Shown: positions 35,369-45,896 of the stretch, one piece after another
Layout of the letters: each line of letters begins with the position of its first letter
Numbering within the stretch: the stretch's first letter is position 1
NCBI GenBank assembly: GCA_000634115.1
Contig: JFLJ01000108.1
Location: 1-64,000, forward strand
Reading direction: 5' to 3'
From: Prochlorococcus sp. scB241_528O2
GTDB lineage: Bacteria > Cyanobacteriota > Cyanobacteriia > PCC-6307 > Cyanobiaceae
DNA: 64,000 nucleotides
The notes under the pieces: generated by a model
Seen by the model: the letters and a program-made list of their open reading frames with translations, nothing else
Database searches by the model: none
What the model was told of the DNA's origin: nothing
Program-made: the position numbers and the translations under genes

Positions 35369-35379
35369 TTTTTAAGAGA

Positions 35380-35823
35380 CTAATTCATTTTGACATTTTT
35401 TTGAACTTCTCCTATTATCACTGGCTTACTTATTCCATCTGAAATCTTTTCAACTTTTCTTATCTTTATTTTTACATTCGCACCAGACCTGCTACCTTTT
35501 CTGAGGTTTTTAGATAATTGTTCTAAAGTTGGTTCAATAGAATCTTGTGGGAAGTCATCCTCAGCTTTAGCAATAATCAAATCGAACCCGTTGTCATAAA
35601 CAATTGGGAGATATTTTGCATCTTCTATTACTACTTTTTCAGTGTAACTTTGTATAAATGCCCAACTACTTAAAGAAAGTAATAATGAGAAAATGGTTGC
35701 TCCTATTATTCGAAATTTAAAACCAAAATTAAATATAAAAGCTATTATGGTAACGATTAAAAGGAATATTCCAAAAAATCCAAATAATTTGGGTGTATTC
35801 TCTAATAGTTCAAAAAAAGACAT
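35380..35823 (-). CDS. ycf51: Ycf51 family protein (DUF2518)
   Basis: A 147-aa protein with two N-terminal transmembrane helices (about 12-33 and 38-56) and a soluble C-terminal domain, matching Ycf51/DUF2518, a family of cyanobacteria and plastids. The segment KYLPIVYDNGFDLIIAKAEDDFPQDSI and the helix-strand tail VKIKIRKVEKISDGISKPVIIGEV are typical. Function is unknown; a thylakoid or envelope location is likely. It is divergent from the TamB-like gene, 64 bases away. Confidence 0.85.
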   Translation of the reverse strand: MSFFELLENTPKLFGFFGIFLLIVTIIAFIFNFGFKFRIIGATIFSLLLSLSSWAFIQSYTEKVVIEDAKYLPIVYDNGFDLIIAKAEDDFPQDSIEPTLEQLSKNLRKGSRSGANVKIKIRKVEKISDGISKPVIIGEVQKNVKMN

Positions 35824-35887
35824 TTAGTGGCTTTGACCTAATTAATTTCTTATATTTTGTAAGCCTACTCTATTTTAGGGCTCTAAC

Positions 35888-38800
35888 TTGAAAAAAATTA
35901 GATCTCTCAATTTAAATATAAAAATTCTATTGCTGGGGATACTTTTGTCCTTAGGATTTTTGGGCACCTTTTTATTAAATAACTTTTTAAAAGAAACATA
36001 TAGTTCCAGGAAATCAGAACTTGAAGAAAGTGTAGAGAATTTTTTAAATAAAAAGGTTGATTTAGGTGATTATTCGGGCATTAGATTTCTAGGGATTTCT
36101 CTAGGGAATTCAAAAATTATTGATAAAAGAAATATAAATTCTGAAATTAAAGCAAAAAATGTATATGTGGGTATTATGCCTTTTAGATCTTTTATAAAAC
36201 AAAAATGGATTGTAAAAATAAGGCCTGAGCAAACTGAAATTAATATAGATAGAGATTTTTTTAAAAGGGATAAACCCAATAAAAAAAGTGGAATCAGTAA
36301 TAAATCAAAAGTAAAATATAACTTGAATTTTAATTTAGATAAATATTCAATTCTAAAGCTAAAAAAATCAGGGTTAAAAACAAAAGTAAAAGGTAATGTT
36401 ATCTATAAGTCAATTAATAGAGAAATCATTGCAAATTTAAAATCTAATTTTGATGGAAAAGGTTTCTTAAAGTTTAAATTTAATACAAAGTTAAATAAAG
36501 ACTTTTTAAGGCTGGAGTTATTTTCAAGGGGAATAGATCTTGACAACACTGAATATACTATTGGCAACAGAAATATTAGACTTAAAAAAGGAAATTTTAA
36601 ATCTAACTTTAAATTTAATAAATCATCAACCCAAACATTTTGCGAAGGAAGATTTTCTTTTACTAGTTTAAAAATAAAACCTGAAGCTTTTTCTGAGAAT
36701 ATAAATTCAGATCTAACTAGTTTTTATTGTAAAGATAATAATTTAGTTGGAAATTCAGATAACCTAAATTATGGAACTTTAATATCAAATTTCAATATAA
36801 ATGTGCCATTAAATAAAAGTTCTAATAACATAGATCTTAATGCAAGTATTGGATATGTTAATAGTCTTAATCCTGATATTAAATTAACTGGGACTATTCC
36901 ATATTCTTTTGATAAAAAAGGAATTAATTTTGGAAATATCGATTCAAGTTTTAATATAAATAGAACTCAACTATCAAATTTAAATATTTTCCGAAAAAAT
37001 AATATAAGAGGCTTTATAACTGCTAAAGGAGAATTTAAAGGAAAAATTAGTGATCCAGATATTTCTATAAACTTTAATGTTGATTATCCCAACTACAAAG
37101 GGATTCGCATTAGAGAAATATGGGAAGGAGATATTAAAAATGACAATAATCAATTCCTGTTAAATATGAAAAATAGATATTCTCCAATCCCTTCATTTCT
37201 TTCTATTAAATTTGATTCTAAGCTTAAATTGGATAATGTAGTTTTTAGTAGAGTTTTTAATTCTAATAAAGGGAGTATAGAATTAGTTAAGGAAGATAAT
37301 AGTTTTATCTGGAGAGCTGATAATTTTCCTCTTGATGAACTTGAATTATCTATAAGTAAAAATCAATTCGATAGAATTAAAGGAATTATTAATGGTGCTG
37401 GAACAATATCTTCAGATCAGTCTTATCTTGATGGGCGACTGGCTTGGAGTTTAGGTGAATATGGAAATATAAAGCTAGCAAATTCATTATTTGATTTTAG
37501 ATTAAAAGATAATTCTTTTTATATAAATTCATCATTGTATCCAATTGATGGGGGAATAATTGATGTTGAATATGACTCAAAAAAGAATAATTTAATAAAT
37601 TTAGACTTCAATAATATAAGTACGAATTGGACAATCCTTACTGCAATTGATATTTATAATTTTGATAATAAAGAAGTTATTCCAACAAGAAAATCTAATA
37701 TTTTGGCTGATTTGGAAATTAATAAAAATAATAATTCGTTTAAAGAGAGGATCGATTTTATCAAAAACTTTATTGAAAAGAATGATGAGCCAGAGGATAA
37801 ATTTAACTTGCAAAAATATTTTAGTAAATTTGGAAGTAGATATAATGGAACAATATCTATTAATGGGGATAGACCATCCAACTACAAAATAAATGCTAAA
37901 TTAAATGGTTATCTCGATGTCTTTATAGATAATTACAAAAATAACAAAGAGTTATTTTCTATTGATTTAGAAGGCGGATTATTAAAAGGTGAAGGTTCTT
38001 TAAGAATTAAGAAACTACCATTGAGTGCTGCAAATATCTTTTTAAATCAATCAAAAGAATTTCAAGGTGGGTTGGATATGAATTTATTTTATAATCTAGA
38101 TACAAAATCTTTCTCGAGTGAAATTTCTTCCAACAATACATCAATCAAAAATAACAAGTTATTATTTGATAAAGGGCTAATTGAATTTAATAATTCTATT
38201 TTTGGCATTGATTTTTCCTTGCTATTAAATGATTCTCAAAGTCCAATTAATATTGAAGGGGCAATACCCATAAACAACAAAGATAACTTGGATCTAAGAA
38301 TAGTTGGGAATAAAATATTTATTGATTTAATAGATATTTTTGCTGATGAGTATTTTGATTTTAAAGAAGGAAACGTTAATCTTAGAATGATAATAAAAGG
38401 TACTAGAAATAAACCAATATTAAATGGATTTGTAGTAATTAAAGATTCTGAAATTGATTTTTATAAGAACATAATAAAAGATATAAATAGTTTGATAATT
38501 TTTGATTTTGATTATTTAGAGATCAAAAATCTAAAAGCTAAAGACGAAAATTCTGGAAATATTTTTATAAGGGGTTCTTTACCTTTTTATAGTAAGAATG
38601 ATTATGTTGACTCAGGGATTAAGTTGCAAACAAATAAACTTACTATTAATAAAGATAATTTTAATTTTTTAATAGATTCAGATATAGATTTAAGTGGATC
38701 ATTTGAAAAGCCTATTTTGGGAGGTAATCTATCTCTTAATAATGGATTTGTTAATTTTAATAGCAACAATCAATCTAATAAAATAGATAGTAATAGTAAA

Positions 38801-39832
38801 AGACAAGTATTTAAAAAGGATTGGCCAGAACTTTATTGGAATAAGAATAAAAATATTGAAATAATTTCAAATGAATCAATTTTGAATTCTGTTCTTCTAG
38901 GAGAAACTTTGCCAAATTATTTGGATAATTTGAGTTTTAATAATCTTAAGTTAAAACTTGGACCAGATTTTAAACTTCAATATTCAGATATAGTTAAAGC
39001 TTATTTGGATACTAAATTAGACCTCAATATAAATGGAGAGGTAGGAAAAGATTTAAATGCTAGAGGACTTATTTATCTTAAAAAAGGTACAGCTAATTTA
39101 TATACTACCCCGTTTAAACTTGATAAAAATAAGGACAACTATATTTTATTTGCCTCTAGAAGTGGAGTAGTTCCATTTATTAATTTTTCTTTAGTTAGTA
39201 AGGTTCCAGATTCTATAATTCCTATAAGTGAAAATAATCAGGATTCAAATATCTCAGGTGATCTTGATTTAGATGCTACTTCAAGTGGGTTTGGAACATT
39301 TGGAATTGGCAATTCAAGGCTTATAAAAATTGAAGCTTCTTACGAAGGCTTTCTAGATCAATTATCTTTTGAAGACGAAAATAAAAGAATTCAATTGAGG
39401 AGTACTCCTAGTTATAACAGGGCACAAATAATTGGATTAATTGGAGGTAACTCTGCAAATCTAATCAATAGAGCATTTATTTCTCAGCTTAATAATGCGG
39501 ATGCTTTTAGTGAAAAATTTCAGCTATCTTTATATCCAGCCTTAATAGAAAATAATTCTTATAATAATCTTTTTTCTAATGAAAATTTAGGTATAGAAAA
39601 TGATGAGGGGTCATCTTCTAATGAGGAATTTTATTCTCAAGCTTGGGTTGCCGAACTAGGCCTTGATATTACTGATGCAATAAACTTTTCTTTTCAAACT
39701 TTGCCTGGCAGAGAAGACCTCTCGCCTATAGGAATTTTGACTTTTCAGGTAAATCCAAACTTAGAATTATTAGGCTCTTATGATTCTAATGGGGATTGGA
39801 AAAGTGAAGTTCAATTATTTTTTAGATATTAA
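35888..39832 (+). CDS. TamB-like translocation/assembly module protein (DUF490)
   Basis: A giant 1314-aa protein with one N-terminal transmembrane anchor (about 12-34, ILLLGILLSLGFLGTFLL) and a long beta-rich periplasmic part that ends in a DUF490/TamB domain (about 900-1314); the C-terminal Trp-Lys-Ser-Glu-Val-Gln-Leu-Phe-Phe-Arg-Tyr end is the usual outer-membrane-facing strand. TamB-type proteins bridge inner and outer membranes and are thought to move lipids or assist outer-membrane protein assembly; cyanobacterial and chloroplast (TIC236) homologues exist. The protein is unusually rich in Asn, Lys, Ser and Asp, as expected of the AT-rich genome. The start is TTG at 35888. Confidence 0.92.
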   Translation: MKKIRSLNLNIKILLLGILLSLGFLGTFLLNNFLKETYSSRKSELEESVENFLNKKVDLGDYSGIRFLGISLGNSKIIDKRNINSEIKAKNVYVGIMPFRSFIKQKWIVKIRPEQTEINIDRDFFKRDKPNKKSGISNKSKVKYNLNFNLDKYSILKLKKSGLKTKVKGNVIYKSINREIIANLKSNFDGKGFLKFKFNTKLNKDFLRLELFSRGIDLDNTEYTIGNRNIRLKKGNFKSNFKFNKSSTQTFCEGRFSFTSLKIKPEAFSENINSDLTSFYCKDNNLVGNSDNLNYGTLISNFNINVPLNKSSNNIDLNASIGYVNSLNPDIKLTGTIPYSFDKKGINFGNIDSSFNINRTQLSNLNIFRKNNIRGFITAKGEFKGKISDPDISINFNVDYPNYKGIRIREIWEGDIKNDNNQFLLNMKNRYSPIPSFLSIKFDSKLKLDNVVFSRVFNSNKGSIELVKEDNSFIWRADNFPLDELELSISKNQFDRIKGIINGAGTISSDQSYLDGRLAWSLGEYGNIKLANSLFDFRLKDNSFYINSSLYPIDGGIIDVEYDSKKNNLINLDFNNISTNWTILTAIDIYNFDNKEVIPTRKSNILADLEINKNNNSFKERIDFIKNFIEKNDEPEDKFNLQKYFSKFGSRYNGTISINGDRPSNYKINAKLNGYLDVFIDNYKNNKELFSIDLEGGLLKGEGSLRIKKLPLSAANIFLNQSKEFQGGLDMNLFYNLDTKSFSSEISSNNTSIKNNKLLFDKGLIEFNNSIFGIDFSLLLNDSQSPINIEGAIPINNKDNLDLRIVGNKIFIDLIDIFADEYFDFKEGNVNLRMIIKGTRNKPILNGFVVIKDSEIDFYKNIIKDINSLIIFDFDYLEIKNLKAKDENSGNIFIRGSLPFYSKNDYVDSGIKLQTNKLTINKDNFNFLIDSDIDLSGSFEKPILGGNLSLNNGFVNFNSNNQSNKIDSNSKRQVFKKDWPELYWNKNKNIEIISNESILNSVLLGETLPNYLDNLSFNNLKLKLGPDFKLQYSDIVKAYLDTKLDLNINGEVGKDLNARGLIYLKKGTANLYTTPFKLDKNKDNYILFASRSGVVPFINFSLVSKVPDSIIPISENNQDSNISGDLDLDATSSGFGTFGIGNSRLIKIEASYEGFLDQLSFEDENKRIQLRSTPSYNRAQIIGLIGGNSANLINRAFISQLNNADAFSEKFQLSLYPALIENNSYNNLFSNENLGIENDEGSSSNEEFYSQAWVAELGLDITDAINFSFQTLPGREDLSPIGILTFQVNPNLELLGSYDSNGDWKSEVQLFFRY

Positions 39833-39898
39833 TTATCCAAGAAAGTTAGTTTAAAGAATCGTTAATTTGAATTATTATTAAATTAACTAAAAACTATT

Positions 39899-41209
39899 AT
39901 GGCCAATATCTTTGAAGTTCCTGAACCAGGGAATGATCTTTTGGAAAAAGCTGATCAAGTTTGTTTAGCATCAAAAAAAATTGGTCAGACTGAAAATCAC
40001 GATAGAATTGAAGCCTTAAATTTTATGGCTGATTATCTAGAAAAAAATACTAAAGAAATTTTAGAGGCCAATAATGAAGACTATATAAGAGCAGAAAAGA
40101 AAGATATTTCAAAGGCTTTACTCTCTAGGTTAAAGCTATCAAAAGAAAAATTAGATTCAGGGATTGAAGGAGTAAGAAAAGTTGGAGATTTGACAGATCC
40201 TGTAGATCAAATCCAAATAAAAAGAGAGATTTCCAAGGGATTGATCCTAGAGAGAAAAACTGTACCTATAGGAGTCCTAGGAGTTATTTTTGAATCCAGA
40301 CCGGATGCTGTTATGCAGATTAGTTCTCTAGCAATAAGATCAGGTAATGCAGTAATGCTAAAGGGTGGGAGTGAAGCTAGTTTAACAAATACTGCAATAG
40401 TTAAGGCATTAAAACAGGGGTTAAATGCATCAGGTCTTGATGAAAATGCAATATGCTTACTTACAAGCAGAAAAGATAGTATGTCGATGTTAAATCTTGA
40501 GAAATATATTAATTTAATTATTCCTAGAGGTAGTAATGAACTAGTTAAATTTATTCAAGAAAATACAAGAATTCCAGTGCTAGGCCATGCGGATGGAATT
40601 TGTCATTTGTTTATAGATAGTGAGGCAAATCTTGAGATGGCATTGTCAGTATCTCTAGACAGTAAAATTCAATATCCAGCAGCATGTAATGCTATTGAAA
40701 CTTTATTAGTGCATAAAGATATTGCACCAGTTTTTATCGAAAACGCTATACCTTTATTCGATTCTAATGACGTTAAATTAATAGGAGATAAAAGATCTGT
40801 TGAATTAGGGTTAAAGTATGAGGCTAGTCTAGAAGATTGGCAAACTGAGTATTTAGATTTAATTTTATCGATAAAAATTGTAGATGATCTTGATAAGGCA
40901 ATAACTCATATTCAAAAATTTAGTTCAAAACATACAGATGGAATAATTACTGAAAATTTAAGTACTGCTAATAAATTTATGAATCTAGTTGATAGTGCAG
41001 GGGTTTTTCATAATTGCTCTACAAGGTTTGCAGATGGATTTAGATATGGATTCGGAGCTGAAGTTGGGATATCTACTCAAACTCTCCCGCCAAGAGGCCC
41101 TGTAGGTCTGGAGGGTTTGGTTACCTATAAATATTTCCTAAAAGGAGATGGGAATATAGTTGATGATTTTTTATCTGGAAAGGCTATCTATACTCATAAG
41201 GATCTTTAA
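39899..41209 (+). CDS. proA: Gamma-glutamyl phosphate reductase
   Basis: Second enzyme of proline synthesis: reduces glutamyl-5-phosphate to the semialdehyde with NADPH. The 436-aa ALDH-like protein shows the N-terminal helix region, VPIGVLGVIFESRPDAVMQ, NAVMLKGGSEA, the catalytic Cys in YPAACNAIETLLVH, and the family end FADGFRYGFGAEVGIST. Start at ATG 39899, in a spacer of 66 bases after the TamB-like gene. folB follows within 5 bases, so proA-folB-lipase look like one transcript. Confidence 0.96.
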   Translation: MANIFEVPEPGNDLLEKADQVCLASKKIGQTENHDRIEALNFMADYLEKNTKEILEANNEDYIRAEKKDISKALLSRLKLSKEKLDSGIEGVRKVGDLTDPVDQIQIKREISKGLILERKTVPIGVLGVIFESRPDAVMQISSLAIRSGNAVMLKGGSEASLTNTAIVKALKQGLNASGLDENAICLLTSRKDSMSMLNLEKYINLIIPRGSNELVKFIQENTRIPVLGHADGICHLFIDSEANLEMALSVSLDSKIQYPAACNAIETLLVHKDIAPVFIENAIPLFDSNDVKLIGDKRSVELGLKYEASLEDWQTEYLDLILSIKIVDDLDKAITHIQKFSSKHTDGIITENLSTANKFMNLVDSAGVFHNCSTRFADGFRYGFGAEVGISTQTLPPRGPVGLEGLVTYKYFLKGDGNIVDDFLSGKAIYTHKDL

Positions 41210-41214
41210 ATTTC

Positions 41215-41583
41215 TTGAAGATGGAAACATTTTTAAAGATTGAGAATTTTCAACTTTGGGCGAGAGTTGGTGTTCTTGATGAAGAAAGGAAATTAGGACA
41301 ACTTTTCAGTTTGGATATTTTTTTATGGACTGATTTTGAAAACTGTACAGTAAATGATGATATAAAAAAAACAGTTGACTATTCAAAATTAGTTCGAATT
41401 TTAAAAGATCAATCAAAGAAAATTTATTGTTTCACAATCGAAAAATATTCAAACGAAATTTTAGAAATTATTGATGAGGAATTTACCCTTTCTAAAATTA
41501 AAATTATTTTGACAAAATGCAATCCTCCAATTACTGGTTTTGATGGAAAGGTTTCAATAGTAAGAATTCTTGAAAATAATTAA
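41215..41583 (+). CDS. folB: Dihydroneopterin aldolase
   Basis: Folate-pathway enzyme that splits dihydroneopterin into hydroxymethyl-dihydropterin and glycolaldehyde. A T-fold protein of about 120 aa. The family signatures are LWARVGVLDEERKLGQLFSLDI (with the substrate Glu near the start), DYSKLVRILKDQSKK, FTIEKYSNEI and the C-terminal KCNPPITGFDGKVSI. The ATG at 41221 gives MEFTLKIE-like start after two codons; the track uses the TTG at 41215. It has a pterin relation to the QueD-like gene elsewhere in the window. Confidence 0.94.
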   Translation: MKMETFLKIENFQLWARVGVLDEERKLGQLFSLDIFLWTDFENCTVNDDIKKTVDYSKLVRILKDQSKKIYCFTIEKYSNEILEIIDEEFTLSKIKIILTKCNPPITGFDGKVSIVRILENN

Positions 41584-41588
41584 AAGTA

Positions 41589-42182
41589 TTGGAAAAAAGA
41601 AATCCCATTATATTGATTCATGGTCTTTGGAATAATTCAAATATTTTTTCTTCTATTACTTCAAAACTTGATGAAATTGGAATTGAATATTTTGCCCCAA
41701 CTCTTAAGCATTCATTTGGAATGACTTCAATTATTGATTTGACTAATACATTAAACGAATTAATTTTAGAGAAATATGGTTTAGAAAAAGAATTAGATAT
41801 TTTAGGATTCTCCATGGGAGGGATAATTGGTAGGTATTGGATTCAAAAATTTAATGGCTATAAAAGAACAAGAAGATTTATATCTATAGGTTCCCCTCAC
41901 AAAGGAACATTAATAGCTCAATTAATCCCTAGATACCCATTTAGAGGAATATCAGAAATGAAAATAAATAGTAAGTTTTTGAGAGAACTGGCAAAGAATG
42001 ATTTTGTTCTTGATGACATTGAGTGTATAAATTTCTTTACTTATTGGGATCTAATGGTTTTCCCTAGCTGTTGGACTAATTTAAATTTAGGAAAAAAAAT
42101 ATCAGTAAAAGTATATAAACATAGAAATCTTGTAAGAAATAAATCTGTGGTTGACAAAATAATCGGTGAAATTATTATGTAG
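41589..42182 (+). CDS. Lipase-like alpha/beta hydrolase
   Basis: A 197-aa alpha/beta hydrolase. The oxyanion region is IILIHGLWNNS, the nucleophile elbow LGFSMGGIIGR (G-x-S-x-G), and GSPHKGTLIA is a segment typical of triacylglycerol lipase-like and PGAP1-like proteins. The acidic residue is probably in YWDLMVFP and the His in VYKHRNL. The start is TTG at 41589 (MEKRNPI). The substrate (lipid or ester) is not known. It overlaps the end of the convergent M3 peptidase gene by eight bases. Confidence 0.86.
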   Translation: MEKRNPIILIHGLWNNSNIFSSITSKLDEIGIEYFAPTLKHSFGMTSIIDLTNTLNELILEKYGLEKELDILGFSMGGIIGRYWIQKFNGYKRTRRFISIGSPHKGTLIAQLIPRYPFRGISEMKINSKFLRELAKNDFVLDDIECINFFTYWDLMVFPSCWTNLNLGKKISVKVYKHRNLVRNKSVVDKIIGEIIM

Positions 42183-44262
42183 CTCCAGATAGACCCAAGT
42201 GTCTTATTAAGGAATCTGTTTGTGGCTCTCTTCCCCTGAATAGTTTGAATATCTCTAATGGAGGTAAGCTTCCACCCAAGCTAAGTATTGTATCTTTAAA
42301 TTTCTTTCCTATTAACTTTAAATCTTCAGAGTTTTCTAGATCAGCTTCTTCGAACATAGAAAAAGCATCAGCACTTAGAACCTCCGCCCATTTATAGGAG
42401 TAGTATCCTGCAGAATATCCTCCTGCGAATATATGACTAAAACAACAAAGAAATTGATCTTCTTGAATTGGAGCAACAACAGTAGTTTGTTTTGCAATTT
42501 CTCTCCTTATTTCATCTGCTGTTTTACCATCGTTTTTATCAATACTACTGTGTAATCTGAGGTCTGTAATCGCAAAATGCAGTTGTCTAAGAGTAGCCAT
42601 CCCACAATTAAAAGTTCTATTCTTTAGGAGTTTTTCAAAATTTTCATCGGATAATTTCTCTCCTGTTTTATAGTGCTTAGCAATATTCAAGAGTGTATTT
42701 TTATGGAAACACCAGTTTTCCATAAATTGACTTGGAAGTTCGACTGCATCCCATTCAACATTATTGATACCAGCTGCTTGAGGAAGATTTACAGTGGTAA
42801 GCATGTGTTGAAGACCATGACCAAATTCATGGAACAGTGTCTGAACTTCTTCAAAACTCATCAAACTAGGCTTATCTATGGATGGGGGAGTCTGATTGCA
42901 AACAAGATAAGCTACCGGTAGGACCTTTTTGCCAATATTATTTTTATTCAAGCATTCATCCATCCAAGCCCCTCCTCGCTTTGATTCCGGCCGAGAATAT
43001 GGATCGAGGTAAAAAGATGCTATTTTGTTATCTTCTTTATTGAGGATGTTAAAAAATAAAACGTCATTATTCCACAGAGGTGCTTCATCGGTTGCCTCGA
43101 CTACTTTGATTTCAAAAAGCTTTTCGCTTAATTTAAACAAACCTTTCAAAACATCATTTAGTGGGAACCAAGGTCTCAAAGACTCTTGATCTAAACTGAG
43201 TTTCTCCTTTCTAAGAAGTTCAGACCAATAACTTATATCCCATGGCTCAATATTCTGCGATTTCGGAAACCCATTAGCTTTAGAAAACTTATCGAGCGTT
43301 TCTAATTCAATTTTTGCGGTTTTGAATGCTGGTTCTCTCAATTCTTCTAAGAGGTTTTCAACATTTTTAATTTCTTTCGCCATTTTCGTTGACAAACTTA
43401 GTTCTGCCCAACTTTTATAACCTAGAAGATTAGCCTGTTTAGTTCTAAGAGATAATATTTCTTCAATGATTTGAGAATTATTGTTTTCTCCATGAGAAGC
43501 CCTACCAACGAAAGCCTTATATAGTTTTTCTCTAAGGTTGCGGTCGGTGGCATATGTAATAAAAGACGTATAAGTTGGAATATCTAGACTTAATTTCCAA
43601 GGGCCATTTTTAATATTAACTTCGCCATCTTTTTTTAAGTAATTGTGAGCAGAAATTGCCATCAATTCAAGTACTCTTTCAGGAAGACCATCGACTTCAG
43701 ACTTTTTATTTAATATTAAAAACCATTTATTAGTAGCATCAAGAACATTGTTGCTAAAGTCTGTTGATAGTTTTCCAAGCTTTTCTGAAATGTTATTGAA
43801 TTCTTCTTGATCATTTTTTTGCAGAGAAATTCCTCTATGTTGCATCTCAAGAATTTCTTTATCTAAAATTCTGTTTTTAATTTGATCAAAGTTATTTGTC
43901 TCTTTAAGCTTTACTAAAGAATCGTAAATTATTTTACTTTGGCCGAATTTGTTACTCAAGCTAATAATCTCGGGAAGAAATTTTGAATAAATATCTCTAA
44001 GACTTTCAGAATTATTTACGGCATTTAAGTGACTTATGACTCCCCAACTCCATCTAAGAATTTCATTGACTTCATTTAAAGGATTTATTACTTTATCCCA
44101 ATTTAAATCATTTTGAATCAAATAATTAGATAAATTTTTCTCTATGTTTGTAAAATCTTCTGCTATCTTTTCTAGTACTACTGGGAATTGCCTACTGATG
44201 TTTTCGGGAGTAAATTTTTTAAATTCTGGTAATTCTCCATATTTAAAAATTAAAGGATTCAT
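42175..44262 (-). CDS. prlC: M3-family oligopeptidase (oligopeptidase A type)
   Basis: Zinc metallopeptidase of 695 aa that degrades short peptides in the cytoplasm. The HExxH-type motif is FHEFGHGLQHM, preceded by MSFEEVQTL, with the third ligand Glu in NVEWDAVELPSQFMENW. The family's long N-terminal helical part is complete, and the end GYSAGYYSYKWAEVLSADAF is typical for OpdA/PrlC (here with Y-Y near the C-terminus). The 3' end overlaps the lipase-like gene by eight bases in convergent orientation. Confidence 0.94.
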   Translation of the reverse strand: MNPLIFKYGELPEFKKFTPENISRQFPVVLEKIAEDFTNIEKNLSNYLIQNDLNWDKVINPLNEVNEILRWSWGVISHLNAVNNSESLRDIYSKFLPEIISLSNKFGQSKIIYDSLVKLKETNNFDQIKNRILDKEILEMQHRGISLQKNDQEEFNNISEKLGKLSTDFSNNVLDATNKWFLILNKKSEVDGLPERVLELMAISAHNYLKKDGEVNIKNGPWKLSLDIPTYTSFITYATDRNLREKLYKAFVGRASHGENNNSQIIEEILSLRTKQANLLGYKSWAELSLSTKMAKEIKNVENLLEELREPAFKTAKIELETLDKFSKANGFPKSQNIEPWDISYWSELLRKEKLSLDQESLRPWFPLNDVLKGLFKLSEKLFEIKVVEATDEAPLWNNDVLFFNILNKEDNKIASFYLDPYSRPESKRGGAWMDECLNKNNIGKKVLPVAYLVCNQTPPSIDKPSLMSFEEVQTLFHEFGHGLQHMLTTVNLPQAAGINNVEWDAVELPSQFMENWCFHKNTLLNIAKHYKTGEKLSDENFEKLLKNRTFNCGMATLRQLHFAITDLRLHSSIDKNDGKTADEIRREIAKQTTVVAPIQEDQFLCCFSHIFAGGYSAGYYSYKWAEVLSADAFSMFEEADLENSEDLKLIGKKFKDTILSLGGSLPPLEIFKLFRGREPQTDSLIRHLGLSGAT

Positions 44263-44275
44263 TTATTAAAATAAT

Positions 44276-45817
44276 TTAATTAACTAACGTTGGAAATATC
44301 CCTACCAACTTAGCTAAAGTGAGTTGCTGACTGAGAGCATTGGTTGAAGATTCGTATAAATTTATGGCGATTTTCGGCCAAAAACCTATCACTAAAGTAG
44401 GCAACAATAAACTGAACCCAATCGTCAATTCTCTACCATTCATCTCTTTTACTGTAGCTAGTGCAGGAATTCTAGGGCCAAAGAATACTCTTCTACACAT
44501 TGATAGTAGATATATTGGTGTTAGCACTAAACCGATAGCTGCAATAAGAATTGTGATTGATCTAAATAGAGAACTGAAGCCTTCTTGACTAGTGATACCT
44601 AAAAATATAGTTATTTCACTAATAAAACCACTCATTCCAGGTAGTGCTAGAGAGGCTAAAGAGCTTGCCAAGAAAAAAGCAAAAGTTATTGGCAAGACCT
44701 TTGCTAAACCTCCCATATTTGGTATCGAAAGAGTATTTGTTCTTTCATAGAATGAGCCTGTAACAAAAAACATAGCTGCAGCAATAAGTCCGTGACTGAT
44801 CATTTGTAGCATTGCTCCGCTTATTCCTAAAGCGTCCACTGCTCCAATTCCCAATAGAACGAAACCCATATGACTCACAGAGCTACATGCAATTCTCCTT
44901 TTGACATTATCTTGTGCGAATGCATTTAATGCTCCGTAAATTATATTAATGATTCCAAGAATAATTAATGCAGGTGCAATTTGTAGATGAACTTCAGGTA
45001 GTATTTGAACATTGAATCTTAAAAGAGCGTAGCCACCCATTTTTAAAAGTATTCCAGCGAGTAACATAGAAACTGGTGCATTAGCCTCACCATGTGCATC
45101 GGGTAACCAAGTATGTAATGGAAAGATAGGAAGTTTTACGCCAAAACCAATTAAAAATCCTAAATAAGATAACAATGCTAAGCTACCTGTTACGTGTTTA
45201 TTTGTTAAATCGGTAATATTTAAAGTAAAGGTATCACCACTCAATGCAAGTGCTAATCCACTTATGAGTATTAATAAAGAAGCTAAGGCTGTATAAAGAA
45301 TAAATTTAGTGGCGGCATATAATTTCTTTTTCCCTCCCCAAATTGCAATAAGAAGATATACTGGGACCAATTCAAGTTCCCAGGCCAAGAAGAATAATAG
45401 GAAGTCTTGAGAAAGGAAAACTAAAGCCTGGGCTGATGCTTGGACTAATAAAAGAGCGAAATATAAATTAGATTTTTTCTTAATTTTCCAACTTGCGGCA
45501 GCTGATAAAAATGTAATTAATCCACTCAAAGCTACTAAAGGAGCAGATAACCCATCTACGCCAAGAGACCACTCTAAGCCTATTGATGGTAACCAAGAAG
45601 TTCTTTCTACGAGTTGCAAAGAGCTGTCTGTAGTATTAAATTTTTGTAAAAGGACTCCGATTATAAGTAAAAAATCGATAAATAAAAAACTTAATGAGAC
45701 ATTTCTAGGGAATGTATTATCTTCTCCTTCTTTCGAACTCAAGAAAGGCATTATTAATGCCCCAATTAAAGGCAGTAAAACAATAGATGATAGCCAAGGA
45801 AAAGATTCTAAATTCAT
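44276..45817 (-). CDS. ndhD: NAD(P)H-quinone oxidoreductase subunit 4 (NdhD)
   Basis: Antiporter-like proton-pumping subunit of the thylakoid NDH-1 complex, used in respiration and cyclic electron flow. The 513 aa carry about 14 transmembrane helices, with the conserved [17 protein letters not shown] (Glu of the channel), [24 protein letters not shown] (Lys and His), and [13 protein letters not shown] segments that define this antiporter family. The type (D1 or other) cannot be settled alone. It is followed by thrB upstream on the same strand with 79 bases between, an order known in picocyanobacteria. Confidence 0.95.
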   Translation of the reverse strand: MNLESFPWLSSIVLLPLIGALIMPFLSSKEGEDNTFPRNVSLSFLFIDFLLIIGVLLQKFNTTDSSLQLVERTSWLPSIGLEWSLGVDGLSAPLVALSGLITFLSAAASWKIKKKSNLYFALLLVQASAQALVFLSQDFLLFFLAWELELVPVYLLIAIWGGKKKLYAATKFILYTALASLLILISGLALALSGDTFTLNITDLTNKHVTGSLALLSYLGFLIGFGVKLPIFPLHTWLPDAHGEANAPVSMLLAGILLKMGGYALLRFNVQILPEVHLQIAPALIILGIINIIYGALNAFAQDNVKRRIACSSVSHMGFVLLGIGAVDALGISGAMLQMISHGLIAAAMFFVTGSFYERTNTLSIPNMGGLAKVLPITFAFFLASSLASLALPGMSGFISEITIFLGITSQEGFSSLFRSITILIAAIGLVLTPIYLLSMCRRVFFGPRIPALATVKEMNGRELTIGFSLLLPTLVIGFWPKIAINLYESSTNALSQQLTLAKLVGIFPTLVN

Positions 45818-45896
45818 TTATGGAATGAATGATTTTTTTATTCTAGTTGAAGTTGCACTAGCTTGAGACTATAACATTAAAAACGTATAAGTAAAA

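Noticed and set aside
37601-37892. Three ORFs inside the TamB-like gene in other frames
   Set aside because: They lie in low-complexity AT-rich coding sequence and have no family likeness.
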